A model generated the notes under the pieces. That model was not told the DNA's origin and made no database searches. It saw only the letters and a program-made list of their open reading frames with translations. Positions 1-12,275 of a stretch of DNA of 64,000 nucleotides are shown piece after piece. Position numbers and translations under genes: made by a program. Location: contig NC_080417.1 in assembly GCF_029873635.1 (NCBI RefSeq), positions 33,592,214 through 33,656,213 on the forward strand. Direction: 5' to 3'. Within the stretch, counting starts at the first letter, position 1, and the number at the start of each line of letters is the position of its first letter. Origin of the DNA: Malania oleifera. Lineage: Eukaryota; Streptophyta; Magnoliopsida; Santalales; Ximeniaceae.

Positions 1-2069
1 GTGAATTGGATATTTTAAAAATTATTAGGTCAAGTGTTCTATTTTTATAGCCACAATCAATATAACACAACCTTGGGTTAGTTTAATCTAGTATTAATCC
101 AGCAGATAAATGAATAATTTACACAAGTATCACAGTTCTAGTATTTTCCAATCAAACACAAATTAATATTTAAAATGCACAAGCAGTAATATCAAGGGAT
201 AAATATAAGCATGCAAATGTAGGAATGTAAAGAGTATAAGGAAGAGTGACACGGGGTTTTACCAAGGTTCGGCTAATCTTGCATACGTCCCCGCCTCAAG
301 CCAATTCACTTAAGGATTCACTAAATTCTCACTTAACCAAGTGGAGCAATGCCGTTTACAACCTCTCCTTACAGGGTGGAGTCTCCCTGGCTCACTTACC
401 GGGCAGAGCCAAATCAGTTCTCCTTATAGGGCGGAGTCTCCCTGGCTTACTTACTGGGCCGAACAAAACTGATTCTCCTTATAGGGCAGAGTCTCCCTAG
501 CTCACCTAACCAGACTTGAGCCAAACCGGTGCACCTTATAGGTTGGTGCCTTCCTTTTCTGATGATGCCACACGCCGGGAATACAAAGATATTAAAATAA
601 AATTTTTGTACAAGTAAAATGTTTCTTCAATAAGTAGATTTGACAACAATAAAAGCAATGCACTCTTGTATGATGGGAGTTTAAGTTCAATAGAGTTTAT
701 GTAGTTTATCTCTCAAAAATTATATTTATGAGATAATGTGAGAGATGATAAAAGAATGATCTTTGATTTCAAGTGTAAAATATTCACTAAGTGTATTTCA
801 AAGATCTAAAGCCCAAGTAATATCTCCACCAAAAATATTTTTTCAACAATAAAGTATAAGAGATGTTGGAGATTAGCTTATAAAAGTACTTTTGCAATAA
901 GCACAAAGATAAGCTTTCGAATCTTGCAATGAATATGCAAAGATTCACAAGTTGCAAAAGAGTTTTCTCAAAAAGTATTTATCAATCAAATAATATGGGA
1001 AGAACTCAAGCTTGCTCTTTAAAAAATGATTTTCAAAAATGAGTAAATGAGTGAGACTATAAGCTTTGAAATGAATGTAAAATAACCAAAAGAATAAGTA
1101 TTCAATTAATCTTCAAGTTGCAATAAATTTTCAAATGAAGATAATGAAATGATGCTCTCTTTCAAGAATGATTTAGCAAAAGAATATTGAGAAAGAGAAG
1201 AGTGTATGCTTGTGAATGTGGGAGTATAGGAGATAATAGTACAAAGTATTTTTAGAGAATTTCTAAGCTAATAAAAGTGGTTAATCATGCTTTGTAATGG
1301 ACTATATATAGAATTCCCAAAAATTATGACCGTTAGGTACACGCTTGTCATTTTAGAAAAGTTTAATTAAAAAATTAATGACGTTTAGCGCGGTTTGGTC
1401 AACTGTACAAGATGCTAGTTGGTTGGCCATAGGCGATATGCAAATTACTGAGAAACGGTCGGCCAAGCTTAAAGGCGAGTTGGTTGGGCCATTTTCGTTC
1501 TACAAAGCCCGGTTAGTCGGGCTATGCAAATTAGCCGAGTACTAAGGTTGGTAGGCTGGGCTTATGAAGCACATTTAAGGTTCGGTTGACTAGGCTTAGT
1601 GAAAATACATTTTTGACCTTTAGGCATGGTCGGTCGATTGAGGTGATTATAACGTGCATGGGTTGGTCAACCGAGGTCATTGAAAACCTAAGTTTTTGCC
1701 CTAATTTTGATCTTAAAATTTTCAACCCTATATGTATGAGTATGGCATTTTAAGTGAAGGGATTTTCATGAAAAGTTAAGTTCCCTAAGGCCAGTCTATG
1801 GTCCCGTGTTTGAGCTTTTAATCCCATCATGCATGATATGCATTATTATAAACCAAACTTTAATGCATTACAATACAACATAAAATGTCTTCATTCTTTT
1901 TGCTCTCCTAATTGCCATCATGCAGTGTGAGCTTTGATATCCTCATGGCTTTCATTGTACCTCAAATTTACGTGCCTTCTAAAAGAATATAAGTTCAATC
2001 ATTAGATACACAAGTGAGATACTTTAGATTTGTCATGATCAAAACAGGATAGGTCTTGTAAAATCAACA
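1..2069 (-). mobile_element. LTR of a minus-strand Sirevirus-type copia element (3' LTR, inner end cut by window edge)
   Basis: Read on the minus strand, the repeat begins TGTTGATTTTAC at 2069, directly after a purine tract (AAAGGGGGAG), and runs to the window edge. The last bases (CCAATTCAC on the minus strand at 9-1) match the near-terminal block of the copia LTRs at 17440-17476 and 23960-23999, so only a few dozen bases are missing. It shares the R/U5 motif GGCGGGGACGTA...GCCGAACCT (around 260-300) with the other copia LTRs here. A repeated block with the unit GGGCGGAGTCTCCCTGGCT lies at 350-540. Spaced GGTCGA/GGTTGG motifs occur at 1380-1680. LTRs over 2 kb fit the Sirevirus lineage. The small open frames inside are not genes. 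Confidence 0.82.
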
Positions 2070-2959
2070 ATCTCCCCCTTTCTGAGATGACAAATACAAG
2101 AACAAAAATGGGTACAGCCTTAAAAAGGCTCCCCATGAGAATATGCATAATTTAAAATTTTACTAGTACAATTCAAGCATATCTAGGAAAGAAGACATTT
2201 ATAAAACAATATGCATTTAAGTTTGCATTGAAGCTCAAATACCAAATGTAGAGGGAGAATAAAAAATTATGCTTAGTTAAATTTCTCCCAAAGTTTTACC
2301 CAGTTTTTCAAGAGATATTTCTCCCCCTTTTGGCATCAGCAAAAAGGGTTAAGGTAAAGATATGTGCATTTAAATTGACCTTGAGTAGAGAAACATTTCT
2401 GTTTTGAAAATTTTTTCCTTTTAAGCTCATAACAGTATACTAATCAACATGCAATACCTTGCTTATTTATCAGCATGCATACATAAGTTCTACAACAGCC
2501 TTATAAATGGTGTTCCATACAAGCATGCAAAAAATTCAGTATAGTCCAAGGTAGTAAAATACATCAAATATCCATAAAAAGGCTTAGTTCATTATGGATA
2601 GCAATTGCATTCTTCACAAGATATAGAGCAAACTGCGAGAATGGAAAATTTTTTCAGAGCCGTAGTATTTTAAGAGTTAAGTTGCTCCCCTTCAATTTAT
2701 GCACTTTATCATATCACTAGGCAACTTCCCGAGTGTGCAACAAGCCTAATTCATGTTTAATCTGAATGAATATATCCTCCTAAAGAGGTTTCGTGAATAT
2801 ATCGGTCCATTTGTCATTAGTGCACACAAACTCAAGTATCACATCCCCCTTTTGCAAATGGTCACAAAGAAAATGATGTCTTATTTCTATATACTTAGTT
2901 TGTGAATGTGATATAGGGTTCTTTGAGATATTAATTGCACTAGTGTTATAGGAACTGTT
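2070..2959 (-). mobile_element. 3' non-coding end of the copia element with two polypurine tracts
   Basis: On the minus strand this region leads from the end of RNase H to the LTR. It holds one polypurine tract immediately before the LTR (2071-2081) and a second purine-rich stretch (AAAAGGGGGAG) around 2322-2332. The latter follows a run close to TTTGCTGATGCC that is typical of this lineage. Multiple polypurine tracts between pol and LTR are a known trait of Sireviruses. Degenerate RNase H coding sequence enters from the right, near 2760-2960. No intact open frame is present. Confidence 0.6.
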
Positions 2960-3391
2960 TTATAGTGCAATCCATAGTCCATGAGTTGTTACTTCACATA
3001 AAGCATTTGAGCACAACAACTCCCAGTCGCTATGTATTCAGCCTCAGTTGTGGACAGTGCAACTAAAATCTATTTCTTCGATAACCAACAAACCAGAGAC
3101 TGTCCTAAGTAATGACAAGTGCCGCTCATGCTTTTTCAATCTACTTTACTACCGACAAAGTCAGCATCAGAATAATTGACAATCTCAAATAAGGTATGCT
3201 TAGGATACCACAATCCTAATTTAATAGTTCCAATAAGGTATCTCAGTATATATCCTTTTAACTGCTAACAAGTGAGACTCTTTAGGTGTAACCTGAAATC
3301 TTGCACACATACAAACAATAAACATAATATCTGGTCTGCTCGCAGTTACGTATAACAAGCTACAAATCGTGCCACGATAGAGCTTTACAAC
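2960..3391 (-). pseudogene. Copia RT C-terminus and RNase H, broken
   Basis: The minus strand encodes the end of a Ty1/copia reverse transcriptase (LLYVTASRPDIMF, then CMCARFQVTPKESH) followed by RNase H with the signature ALSTTEAEYIA near 3030-3065. The frame shifts near 3230 and contains stops, so it is dead. At 3391 it ends exactly at the Athila-like LTR. The matching upstream half of the RT lies at 12276-12850 on the same strand, so the two parts are one gene split by an insertion. Identification at family level is firm; the exact lineage rests on the long LTR. Confidence 0.85.
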
Positions 3392-4928
3392 TGATGAGTC
3401 CCTAAACTGCATGATTTCAGGCCCTCATCTACCTTTATTTTGTCTTCTTTTATTATATATATGCCCTTCGTTATCATATTTTGGAGTTATGCAAGGTTTG
3501 TTCATGTTTTAGGAAAAAATAGGTTAAAACTGAAGAGTTAAGCAATACGAGAAGCCAAGGGAGTACTTGAGATACTTAAAGCTTAAATCAGTTGTCTAGC
3601 CAAACTCCTAATGCCTTAACACACATAAAAGAGAAAAAAAAAAAACTTTGTTTGATCATGTGGTGCGACCAACCAATGCAAGGGTTGACTAGGGCAAAAG
3701 TTGTAGATTCCAAGGTTCAAACTGAAGAAGAAATGCTACAAGGTTCGACCAAGTGTTCGATCATGTGACCCTCAAGGGTGACGAAGTTGAAATACTGAAG
3801 CTTATTAAGCCTAGAAATATTAAGAGTCTCAAGCAAGTGCTCGACCAATAAGACCTTGAGGGGCGACCAGGTCGAGTTCTTGAGCTGAAATGAAGATTGA
3901 AATACTGAGAGTCTTGACCAAGTGCTCGACCAACAAGACCTTGAGGGGTGACCAGTTCTTGATCTCAACTAGCATCTCAACCAATAGCTTGAATAGCAAG
4001 ACCTTGAGGGGCGACCAGGTCTAGATCTCGACCAGCAGCTTGACCAAGAAAAACAAGGGTGCGACCTAGTCTCCAACGACGATCTTCTACACAAGATTTT
4101 GTGCTAAACTTTCCTATTTCAAAATTCAAACCTTGTAAACCCTAATGGGTATAAATATTAGCTACGAATATATTCTAGGGGTTCCTCTTTGGCTGATTTT
4201 AGGTTTGTGATAGACCTAAAACACCATTAAGAGCCAATGTACATTAGCTACATTAGATTTCAATATCAGTTTTGGATTGTGCAAGAGGTGTTAGACGACG
4301 TGTGACAAACGGCGGTGCTCTTGTAATTTTTGAGTAGATTAAATGGTCATTCCATTACAGGGACAGTTGTTTGTGAGAGACAACTCGAATACCAAGGGAT
4401 GATTTTTACATGCTTTCAATTTACTGCTTTCATTTATATGCGTTCTTTTAATCGCTTTCATTTACTGCTTTGATTTAGTGAAATATTGCAGATAAGGATA
4501 AGCACTACTACAGTCTCTACTAGATAAAAGTAGTTAGCTATGGAATCACGGAGGTGTTCATGATTGTTGGGACAGGGTATACTCCGGTTCCCGACCGTGC
4601 TCCGGATGGTTGGTGCACCCTTGCTACCTTGTGCCCACAAATGACCCTCTCCTGCTTGGCCTGAGAGTCTCAGGTTAGTACTTCTATAGAAAGCTGGTGG
4701 AGTGTAGTCAGAGGCAAGATATCTAACGTCCGATTCAAGTTGAAGCATCCCTTTGTAGGAGTAGGGTACTTTAGATTTTACATGATTTCCATTAGTTATT
4801 AAAAACACCACAAAAATCCCACCTTTACACTTCTTTTTATACAAAGCTTTAATAAACTAATCTGGAAAAAGGTTGATAACTGCACTCTAATCCCTGTGGA
4901 TCAATACCCAAGCCTTGGCGAGCCTACG
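3392..4928 (+). mobile_element. Left LTR of the Athila-like element
   Basis: It starts TGATGAGTCCCTAAA and can be followed block by block against 8108-8649 plus 11179-12270 and against 31494-33081. Shared blocks include a GACC/TCGACC-rich repeated section (3660-4070), the segment around 4140-4200 (ACCCTAATGGGTATAAATA, a plausible TATA region) and a block at 4560-4700. Near the right end, the stretch present in the other two copies (CCCCACTTTCTACTG through GTTAGGTTT) is missing, so the end is placed approximately. The minus-strand open frame at 4458-4844 lies inside the LTR and is not a gene. Confidence 0.8.
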
Positions 4929-4933
4929 AACTT

Positions 4934-5719
4934 TTGGACTCTGGCGCTGCCACCATCTCATGTGTAATTGGAAATTATACAATCGATAGGGCCCTTTTAG
5001 ATTTGGGAGTGAGTGTGAACCTGCTTCCTTACTCAGTTTACAAACAATTTAGTTTAGGAGAATTGAAACCCACGTCAGTCACCTTGAAATTAGCTAACTG
5101 GTCTATAAGAAAACCCCGAGGTGTTGTCGAAGATGTCCTAGTAAAAGTCGATAGGTTCTTTTTCCCTATTGATTTCATTGTTTTAGATATGGAGCCTACT
5201 GACCCAACCAAGAAACATATTTTCGTCCTTCTAGGTCGCCCATTCTTAGCCATAGCAAGTGCATGCATCTAGTGTAGGACCGGTGTCATGGATATATCCT
5301 TCAGCGACATGAAGCTCCAGCTGAATGTGTTTCGTGCCCCTCAGCACACATCATATGACGCCTCATGTGAAGATGTAGACATTATTGACGAGGGTGTTGG
5401 GAAGGATGCCACTTTGACTCTTTTGAAAAATCCCCTTGAGGATAGGCCTTTGGTTGAACAATTTTCTACTTCAGGTTTAGGGGACCCATATGTGTGTGTC
5501 TCTACTATTGGTGAGTCGGCCCTTAACCTAGAAAAAAGGCCCTGGAAAGCTAGGTTAAAAAATCTTCCTACTCTCTCCATTGTTCCAACATATCCTCCCA
5601 TCAAGGCCCCACCATTAGTTGAGTTGAAGCCCCTGCCTACTTCCCAACATCCACCAAATAAGGTCCAAGCTATGGAAGTTGACATGATTGATAAATGTGT
5701 TGAGGAAGTGGCTCCCTAA
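4934..5719 (+). pseudogene. Athila/Tat-type gypsy aspartic protease fragment
   Basis: The frame shows the arrangement CVIGNYTIDRALLDLGVSVN...LLPYSVYK, then GVVEDVLVKVDRF, FPIDFIVLD and LLGRPFLA, typical of the protease of Athila/Tat gypsy elements. The active-site triad reads DLG, usual for this group. A single stop (TAG, 5270-5272) interrupts the frame, which continues in register through DISFSDMKLQLNVF to about 5719. The last part (PPLVELKPLP) resembles the linker before reverse transcriptase, but no RT follows. No natural start is present: the left edge abuts LTR sequence with no primer-binding site or gag, so a deletion fused LTR and protease. Confidence 0.82.
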
Positions 5720-8107
5720 ATTCTATGGCGAGACCCTTTAGAGGATATACGTCATCTTGATAGCATCTCCATATTTGGCTTGGAGGACCCGTATGAGCAA
5801 ACCTTTGCTATTGATGCCACGATCTCTAGCTTAAAGGGAAGACTATAGGTAAGAAAACAATGGTTTAAGGAGGTAATGGTGGAAGAGACCCTTCCTTTCG
5901 AATCTGGGTGAGTTCAACCTGAGCATTCATTGCGTCCAGATGAAGACAGTAAACCTAGCGCTTATGGGAGGCAACCCAATTGTATTTCTTATTATTCTTT
6001 CTACTTTGAGTCCGTAGGTTGTACATTGTAGAGTATATAGTGTTTAGGGTCCTTAGAGTAGGTCATAGGTAAGTTGGGGGTGCTACTCAGATTAGGCTAG
6101 GGCTAGTTCTTGGGATTTTCTTTTGATGCGCTCTCTGTGTATATATTGTCTTCTTTCTTTTTGTTTCGTTTCTTTTCTCTTATTTATATTTTCTTTTTTC
6201 TTGCACATCACCATGCTTTTGGAAGGGTTGTACCTATTCTCTTGATGATCTATATACATTGTACTGCCTATGCATATAAATGAAAATACATGGTGTTTTT
6301 GGTACCTCCATTTCTTTTGTGTTTCAGTGTATTATTGCTTGTGATGACTAGATTTTATGTTCCTAACTTATGCAAGTACTCTGGTTGATTTTTATTGCAC
6401 CATTCCGTGTTTCCTCTCCCATGATTCCCACATTCTTTATTTCCACACTTCAGTGAGGATGCTGAAGTTTTAATTTGGGCATAGGGGGTAGGAAACCACT
6501 AGATGGCACATTCAAAGCACAAAAATGACAACTTTTTAAAATATTTTCATAAACACTGGGTATTTTATGCCATGTTAACATGTCTTATACTCTTTACATA
6601 CTCTTATATTACCTAGATGTTACATGCATAGGCTTATTAGTTATAGGACCTTATTATGCTCACTAATGAAGTAGTGAGCTGTTTGTGCGTAGTTTCACAT
6701 AACATAGTCTATGTATGAATATAACACTCTATATGGGTTCACTAGTGATGCATTTGTGTTAATGTGGTTATGTAAACTCTTGTATTCACATGGTACATCA
6801 CGAGGCTAGAAACGCACTTACACGTGATTTGTCGTGCTTAGGGTTCCTTAAGAGCACTGAGAGAACAATCGTGGATACTATGACACCCTGTGAGGCACTA
6901 TTGAGTCGTTCGTTCATTTCTTGAGTGTTGACATCAAATTTTGAGTTTATGGAACTTAACTTTCCCTTTCTTTCTGGATTTTCTTTACCCGCTAGCCTTG
7001 GTTCTTGCATTTGCTAGCCTAGATGTGATGTCTAGTGGGAAGATATAAACCTAGGTCTTGTAGCCTACTCAAGACGTGAAAATTGAGACACCTCTAGAAA
7101 CATACTTAGTTTATGGACCCCTTTTTAAGCTTAAAGTCCCATTGGTGATATGAAGACATAAAAAATGTGAAAAATTTCCTAACTGACCATGAAAGAAAAA
7201 TGATAAAAAGAATGAGCGTAAGAAAAAGAGACAAAAATGAAAAATATGTAGAGTACCTGCTCTATATATGAAAAGGTCAAGCTAGGGACACAACACATGA
7301 TTCTACAAGACTCTTCAGCTATCCGATGCATGAGTTGTATTCACGCCTCGTCTATGAATATGTCAATCTAGGATGGTCTTGATTGGATGTGAAAAGTAGG
7401 TGAGAAGATGCTACGATGAAGGACCCGACACCTTATGTTTAGCTGGATCCCATTCTGATGAGACTAGTTTACTCCATGCTTATCGTCACTTCTTCAAAAT
7501 ATATGGGATGTTTGATCATGACATTCTTCCTCACATATAAGAGTGAACCTATCCTTCTTGGGTGTTTTTGAGAGTATACCAGTGAGGCTGAGTCAAGATA
7601 ACTATTTTGTAGGTGTCTAAGGGTATCTTGAGTGTGGCAAATCATGCACTTTACACATGCATTGTGATGTAACCTATCTATGCTTGAATTTACATGATAA
7701 TATTAGCTCTGAATTGCCATTGCTGGGTGATTCTCTTTGAGTGTATTATTTTTTATGGCTAGGTATTGTAGAGACTTGCATAAGTAAATTGCTACAGAGT
7801 GTGTGTATAATGGTGTTATGTATGAAAAGACCTGTATGTAACTAGGTTATATTCTTGTATGTAAAATGGTATGACTGTGTTGCATACAATATTATCTGAT
7901 GTTCACTAAGTTGGTGTCTGTGGGTATTGCCCTGGAAACCTTCACAAGACTACAACTCATCCTTTAGGATCAACCTAGGGGTTTAAAGCCTTGTTTCATA
8001 CGGTAAATGCAACTGTGTTTCCCACGAAAAAGGAGGTAGATAGGATTTTCTTAGTTTTCTTAGTTTTTGCTTTGCTCGAGGACTAGCAAAGCATAAGTTG
8101 GGGGTTG
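5720..8107 (+). mobile_element. Long non-coding 3' tail of the Athila-like element
   Basis: This stretch has stops in all frames. The first 150 bases still show a degraded coding trace. From about 5895 it is AT-rich, with no recognisable domain. The end (7990-8107: GGTAAATGCAACTGTGTTTC, then GACTAGCAAAGCATAAG and TTGGGGGTTG) is almost the same as 31390-31493, directly before the third copy of this LTR, and probably contains the polypurine tract. Athila elements characteristically have a long region between integrase and the 3' LTR; here any env-like frame is not visible. Confidence 0.65.
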
Positions 8108-8649
8108 TGATGAGTCCTTAAAATGCATGATTTTAGGCCCTCATCTACCTTTGTTTTGTCTTCTTTTATTATATATATGTCCTTTGTTATCATATTTTAG
8201 AGTTATGCAAGGTTTGTTCATGTTTCAAGAAAAACAGGTTAAAACCGAGGAGTTAAGCAATACGAGAAGACAGGGGAGTATTTGGGATACTTAAAGCTCA
8301 AATCAGCTATCTAGCCAAACTCCTAATGCCTAAAGAAACATAAAAGAGACAAAAAAAAAAAGACTTTGTTCGATCATGTGGTGCAACCAACTAATGCAAG
8401 AGGTGACCAGGGCAAAAGCTGCAGACTCCAAGGTTTAGACTGAAGAAGAAATGCTGCAAGATTCGACCAAGTGTTCGGCCATGTGACCCTCACGGGCGAT
8501 GAAGTCAAGATACTGAAGCTTATTGAGCCTAAAAATACCAAGAGTCTTGACCAAGTGCTTGACCAGGAAGACATTGAGGGGCGACCAAGTCAAGTTCGTG
8601 AGCTAAACTAAGGATTGAAATACAAAGAGTCTCGACCAAGTGCTCAAAC
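8108..8649 (+). mobile_element. Right LTR of the Athila-like element, first part
   Basis: Starts TGATGAGTCCTTAAA and matches 3392-3930 of the left LTR, including the repeated GACCAAGTGCT units. It stops at the solo gypsy LTR and resumes at 11179. Confidence 0.85.
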
Positions 8650-10924
8650 TGTAATGCCTCGAACCCTTAAACCCAAGTCCGGCGCCTTATAACATGATAA
8701 AATCCCTAATAATCCATAATTTGTATCATAAGCAGCGGAAACATAAATAAAATCTCCATATAACATAATACCAGAGTTTACTAATTTCTATCTATAATCC
8801 AAAGTATCTATCCAACACCTGCATTTCCATATATACATACATCTCCAAAAGCATTTCAGTATTTTCATAATCATTCCTTACTCAACAACCTTAAAATATA
8901 AAGGCATAAAACATAAATATTTACATTCCCCCAAAGTATATAAAAATATACCCTTTATCTTTATACAATCCTCCAAAGGCTAAAAACCCTTGAGCTCTCT
9001 AAGCCCAACCTCGAGGATGTCCTGAAAAAGAAATAATCATATTCGGGTGAGACACATCTCAATAAGGGAATAAACAATATATTAAACACAGTGTGTGGCT
9101 AACATGAGTTTATATATAACATATTATTTAACATTTAAAAATTGTTAACATAATTTCTAAAATCATTCCCTGAACCAAATCAAACACATGCAAATTTTTA
9201 ACTCACGAGATTACCCGAGGATAGGGGTGATTACCTGCCCATACAAGTAGCACCCCTCTGCTCTGATATTTAGGCAACCCAAAGGTTACAACTAAAACAT
9301 ACCAGGGCCCTCACCTTACTTAGTAAGCCCTCAAGTGATAAATTGATCTTGTACTTACACAATTCATACCAAAGTTTATCAGCAAAGGCCCTAAGGATAA
9401 GGAAATCTACCGGCCCATACAAGTAGGTTGTCTCTGTCCTAGTGCGTTATGCAGCTACTACCACATCTGAAGCTACTAGTGCACTCGCCTTACTCAGCAA
9501 GCCCTCAAGCAAAAGGTACGCCTCGCCTAATCATAACATGTTCTACGTACATACATATTTCTAATATCATAATACACCATTCTTTTCTGTCATTATACAT
9601 TCATGCACACTCATTCATGTTCATAACTTAACTTTGCATTTCGTTTCACTTTAAGTGACTCTTTCCCATTTGTATCATTCACATTTCACATTTCATTTCA
9701 TTGCATTATCATTCCTTGTCATTTCATTTCATAACATTTTCATTCCATTCCTTTGTACTACAACAACTCTTTAGCCGTCATTTGTTAGTCCACATAGAAA
9801 TGCACTAGAATCTACTACAGTTAGTCCACATAGAAATGTGCTAGAATCTACTACAGTTAGTCCACATAGAAATGCGCTAGAATCTGTTAACCCGGGTTTC
9901 AACTATAGTACCTTTACATGGTTGCATTTAACATACACAAGCAACATTGTCCATATCATATTTTATTCTCATTGCTTTACTTACTTAACTTGCATCTCAT
10001 ACATTTAACATATAATTTGCACAGATTCTCATGCCACATAATTTAGTAGTAAAATTCATACATATTTATCATAAAATAAGTCAACCCACATTTACATTTA
10101 TATGCTCAAAATACATTTCATTTCTTATTTAATTCATTAGAAAATTCTTTTCACTTTCATTCGCTCACTTTCACATATACATAACTATATCAACAATCCT
10201 AGGCTCAGAAAATATAAATTTCATGGCTGGAATTTTAAACCCACATAAAAATATATATACATAAATAACACATAGTCATTTTTAATTCATGAAAAACCTG
10301 ATTTAATATATAAATTTCCCCTTTACCTGACTTCTTGAACTACTCCAACAGGGACTCTGAAAAATACCTGCAGCACTCACCCGGACCCTGAAATTGAATT
10401 TCTAATTCCATTAAATTAATCCTAAATAAAATATTTATTTAATACTTCTTAGGCCCTTAAATACTCAATAAATAATTATCCCCTTAAATTTAGCCAAATT
10501 TCCCAAATCTCACTCTCGCTTTAGAGTAGGGCCTAGAAAACCCCAATTGAAAATTTATCCACATCAAAATGATGGCAATCGCGACTAGAACCACATGGTG
10601 GTACCCGATCGCTGATTTAACAGCATATTAATAGCGAAATTGGGAAAATAGGAAAAAATTACCTTTCCCCACGAGCAGTGCCTAAGTCATTCCCATGAAA
10701 AATCTGCTCCAGTAAAAATGCCGGTAGCGAAACCAGGAATCCAACGGCACCTTCCGTTTCCCGATCTGTCGCAAACTCATCGAAAAATTGAGAGAGAAAG
10801 AGACGAAGACAAACGTGGAACACGCTGCACACAGGAAAATATATTCAGGTGGGGGGGGGGGGTTGTCGCCTCTGTTCTTCTCCTCCTTCTTTCTTCTTCT
10901 TCTTTCTTATTTATTTAACTTTTT

Positions 10925-10970
<46 letters not shown>

Positions 10971-11178
10971 ATTAGTTTTTTTTTTAATTCAATGTAAAAG
11001 TATTTAATTTAATAACTAATTATTTAATTATTTAATTTATCTTAATTTAAATTAATTTCTTTATTTTTAATTTTTTTTCCTTCTTTTTCCCACGCCATTC
11101 CTTTTATTTATTTATTTGTTATTTTATTTTTATTTTTTTTTAATTATTTTAATCATTTTATTTTTTCGGGTCTTTACA
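8650..11178 (-). mobile_element. Gypsy solo LTR, minus strand, inserted in the Athila-like LTR
   Basis: Read on the minus strand it starts TGTAAAGACCCG (11178) and ends GGCATTACA (8650). It is flanked by a 5-bp target duplication, CAAAC (8645-8649) and CGAAC (11179-11183), one transition apart. The undisturbed sister LTR at 3392 has no such insertion at the matching place. No internal region is present, so it is a solo LTR left by LTR-LTR recombination. It belongs to the same broad family as the LTRs at 12851, 17477 and 45313, sharing the GAGTAGGGCCTAG-type block and the segment around AGCAGCGGAAACA. At 2529 bp it is complete. A G-run (10851-10862) and a TA microsatellite (about 10928-10968) lie near its start. 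Confidence 0.85.
9784..9891 (+). repeat. Three tandem copies of a unit of about 38 bp inside the solo LTR
   Basis: The phrase GTTAGTCCACATAGAAATG followed by a short variable part and CTAGAATCTACTACA recurs three times in a row, with single-base differences (GCACTAG, GTGCTAG, GCGCTAG). It lies about 1.3 kb from the LTR start, close to where other LTRs of this family carry different tandem units. Confidence 0.85.
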
Positions 11179-12270
11179 CGAACAATAAGACCTTGAGGGG
11201 CAACCAGGTCTAGATCTCAATCAGCATCTCAACCAGCAGCTCGACTAGCAAGATCTTGAGGGGGGACTAAATCTAGATCTCGACCAACAGCTTGACCAGA
11301 AAAAATAGGGGTGCGACCTAGTCTCTAGCGACAATCTTTTGCACGAGATTTTGTGCTAAACTTTCCTATTTTGAAATTCAAACCTTGTAAACCCTAATGG
11401 GTATAAATATTAGCTACGAATATGTTCTAGGGGTTCCTCTTTGGCTGATTTTAGGTTAGTGACAGACCTAGAACACCATTAAGAGTCAATGTACACTAGT
11501 TGGATTAGATTTCAATATCAGTTTTGGATCGTGTAAGAGGTGTTCGATGGCTTGTGACAACCAGCGACGCTCTCATATTTTTTGAGTAGATTAGATGGTC
11601 ATTCCATTGCAGGGACAGTTGTTTGTGAGAGACAACTTGAATACCAAGGAATGATTTTTACATGCTTTCAATTTATTGCTTCCATTTATATGCTTTCTTT
11701 TAATCACTCTCATTCACTACTTTCAATTTACTGCTTTGATTCTAATGAAAGATTGCAGATATGGATAAGCACTACTACAGTCTCTACCAGATAAAAATAG
11801 CTGGCTACGGAACTGCGGAGGTGTTCATGATCGTTGAGACAGGGTATACTCTTGTTCCTGATTGTGCTCTAGACGGTTGGTGCACCCTTGCTACCTTGTG
11901 CCCTCGAATGACCCTCTCCCGCTTGGCCTAAGATTCTTGGGTTAGTAATTCTATGGATAGCTGGTGGAGTGTAGTTAGAGGCAAGGCATCCAACGTCTGA
12001 TTCTAGCCAAAGCATTGCTTTGTATGAGTAGGGTACTTCAAATTTTTCATGCTTTCCATTAAGTGTTAGAAACACCACAAAAATGCCACCTTTACATTTC
12101 TTTTTGTACAAAGCTTTAATAAACTAATCTGGTAAAATGGTTGATAACTGCACTCTAATCCCCGTGGATCGATACCCGACTTCCCCACTTTCTACTGAAC
12201 TTGGGATTAAGTTAGGTTTTATAAATATTATTTTTGGTAGCTAAGGACCCAAGCCTTGGAGAGCCTACCA
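11179..12270 (+). mobile_element. Right LTR of the Athila-like element, second part
   Basis: Continues the LTR interrupted at 8649 and matches 3915-4928 of the left LTR. It includes the block GGGTATAAATATTAGCTACG at 11399-11418, which is likely the TATA region. It ends GAGCCTACCA at 12270, next to the target duplication ACATC. It retains the segment CCCCACTTTCTACTG that the left LTR has lost. The open frames at 11582-11794 and 11869-12111 fall inside the LTR and are not genes. Confidence 0.82.
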
Positions 12271-12275
12271 ACATC

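Larger units (their letters stand above)
3392..12270 (+). mobile_element. Athila-like gypsy element, internally deleted, inserted in the copia RT
   Basis: Two LTRs of the same family (TGATGAGTCC...GCCTACCA) flank an internal region of about 3.2 kb. The flanks carry a 5-bp target duplication: ACAAC at 3387-3391 and ACATC at 12271-12275, one mismatch. Removing the element and one duplication copy brings the two copia RT halves back into register, so the insertion is well supported. The internal part keeps only a protease fragment and a long 3' non-coding tail. Gag, RT, RNase H and integrase are absent, so the copy is non-autonomous. A later gypsy solo LTR (8650-11178) interrupts the right LTR. 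Confidence 0.85.

Noticed and set aside
4458..4844. Minus-strand 128-codon frame, with a related one at 11869-12111
   Set aside because: Both lie in the same place in Athila-like LTRs and run antisense to the element; the similarity between them is just LTR homology.
5038..5685. Minus-strand frames at 5038-5268 and 5341-5685
   Set aside because: Shadows of the Athila-like protease frame on the plus strand.
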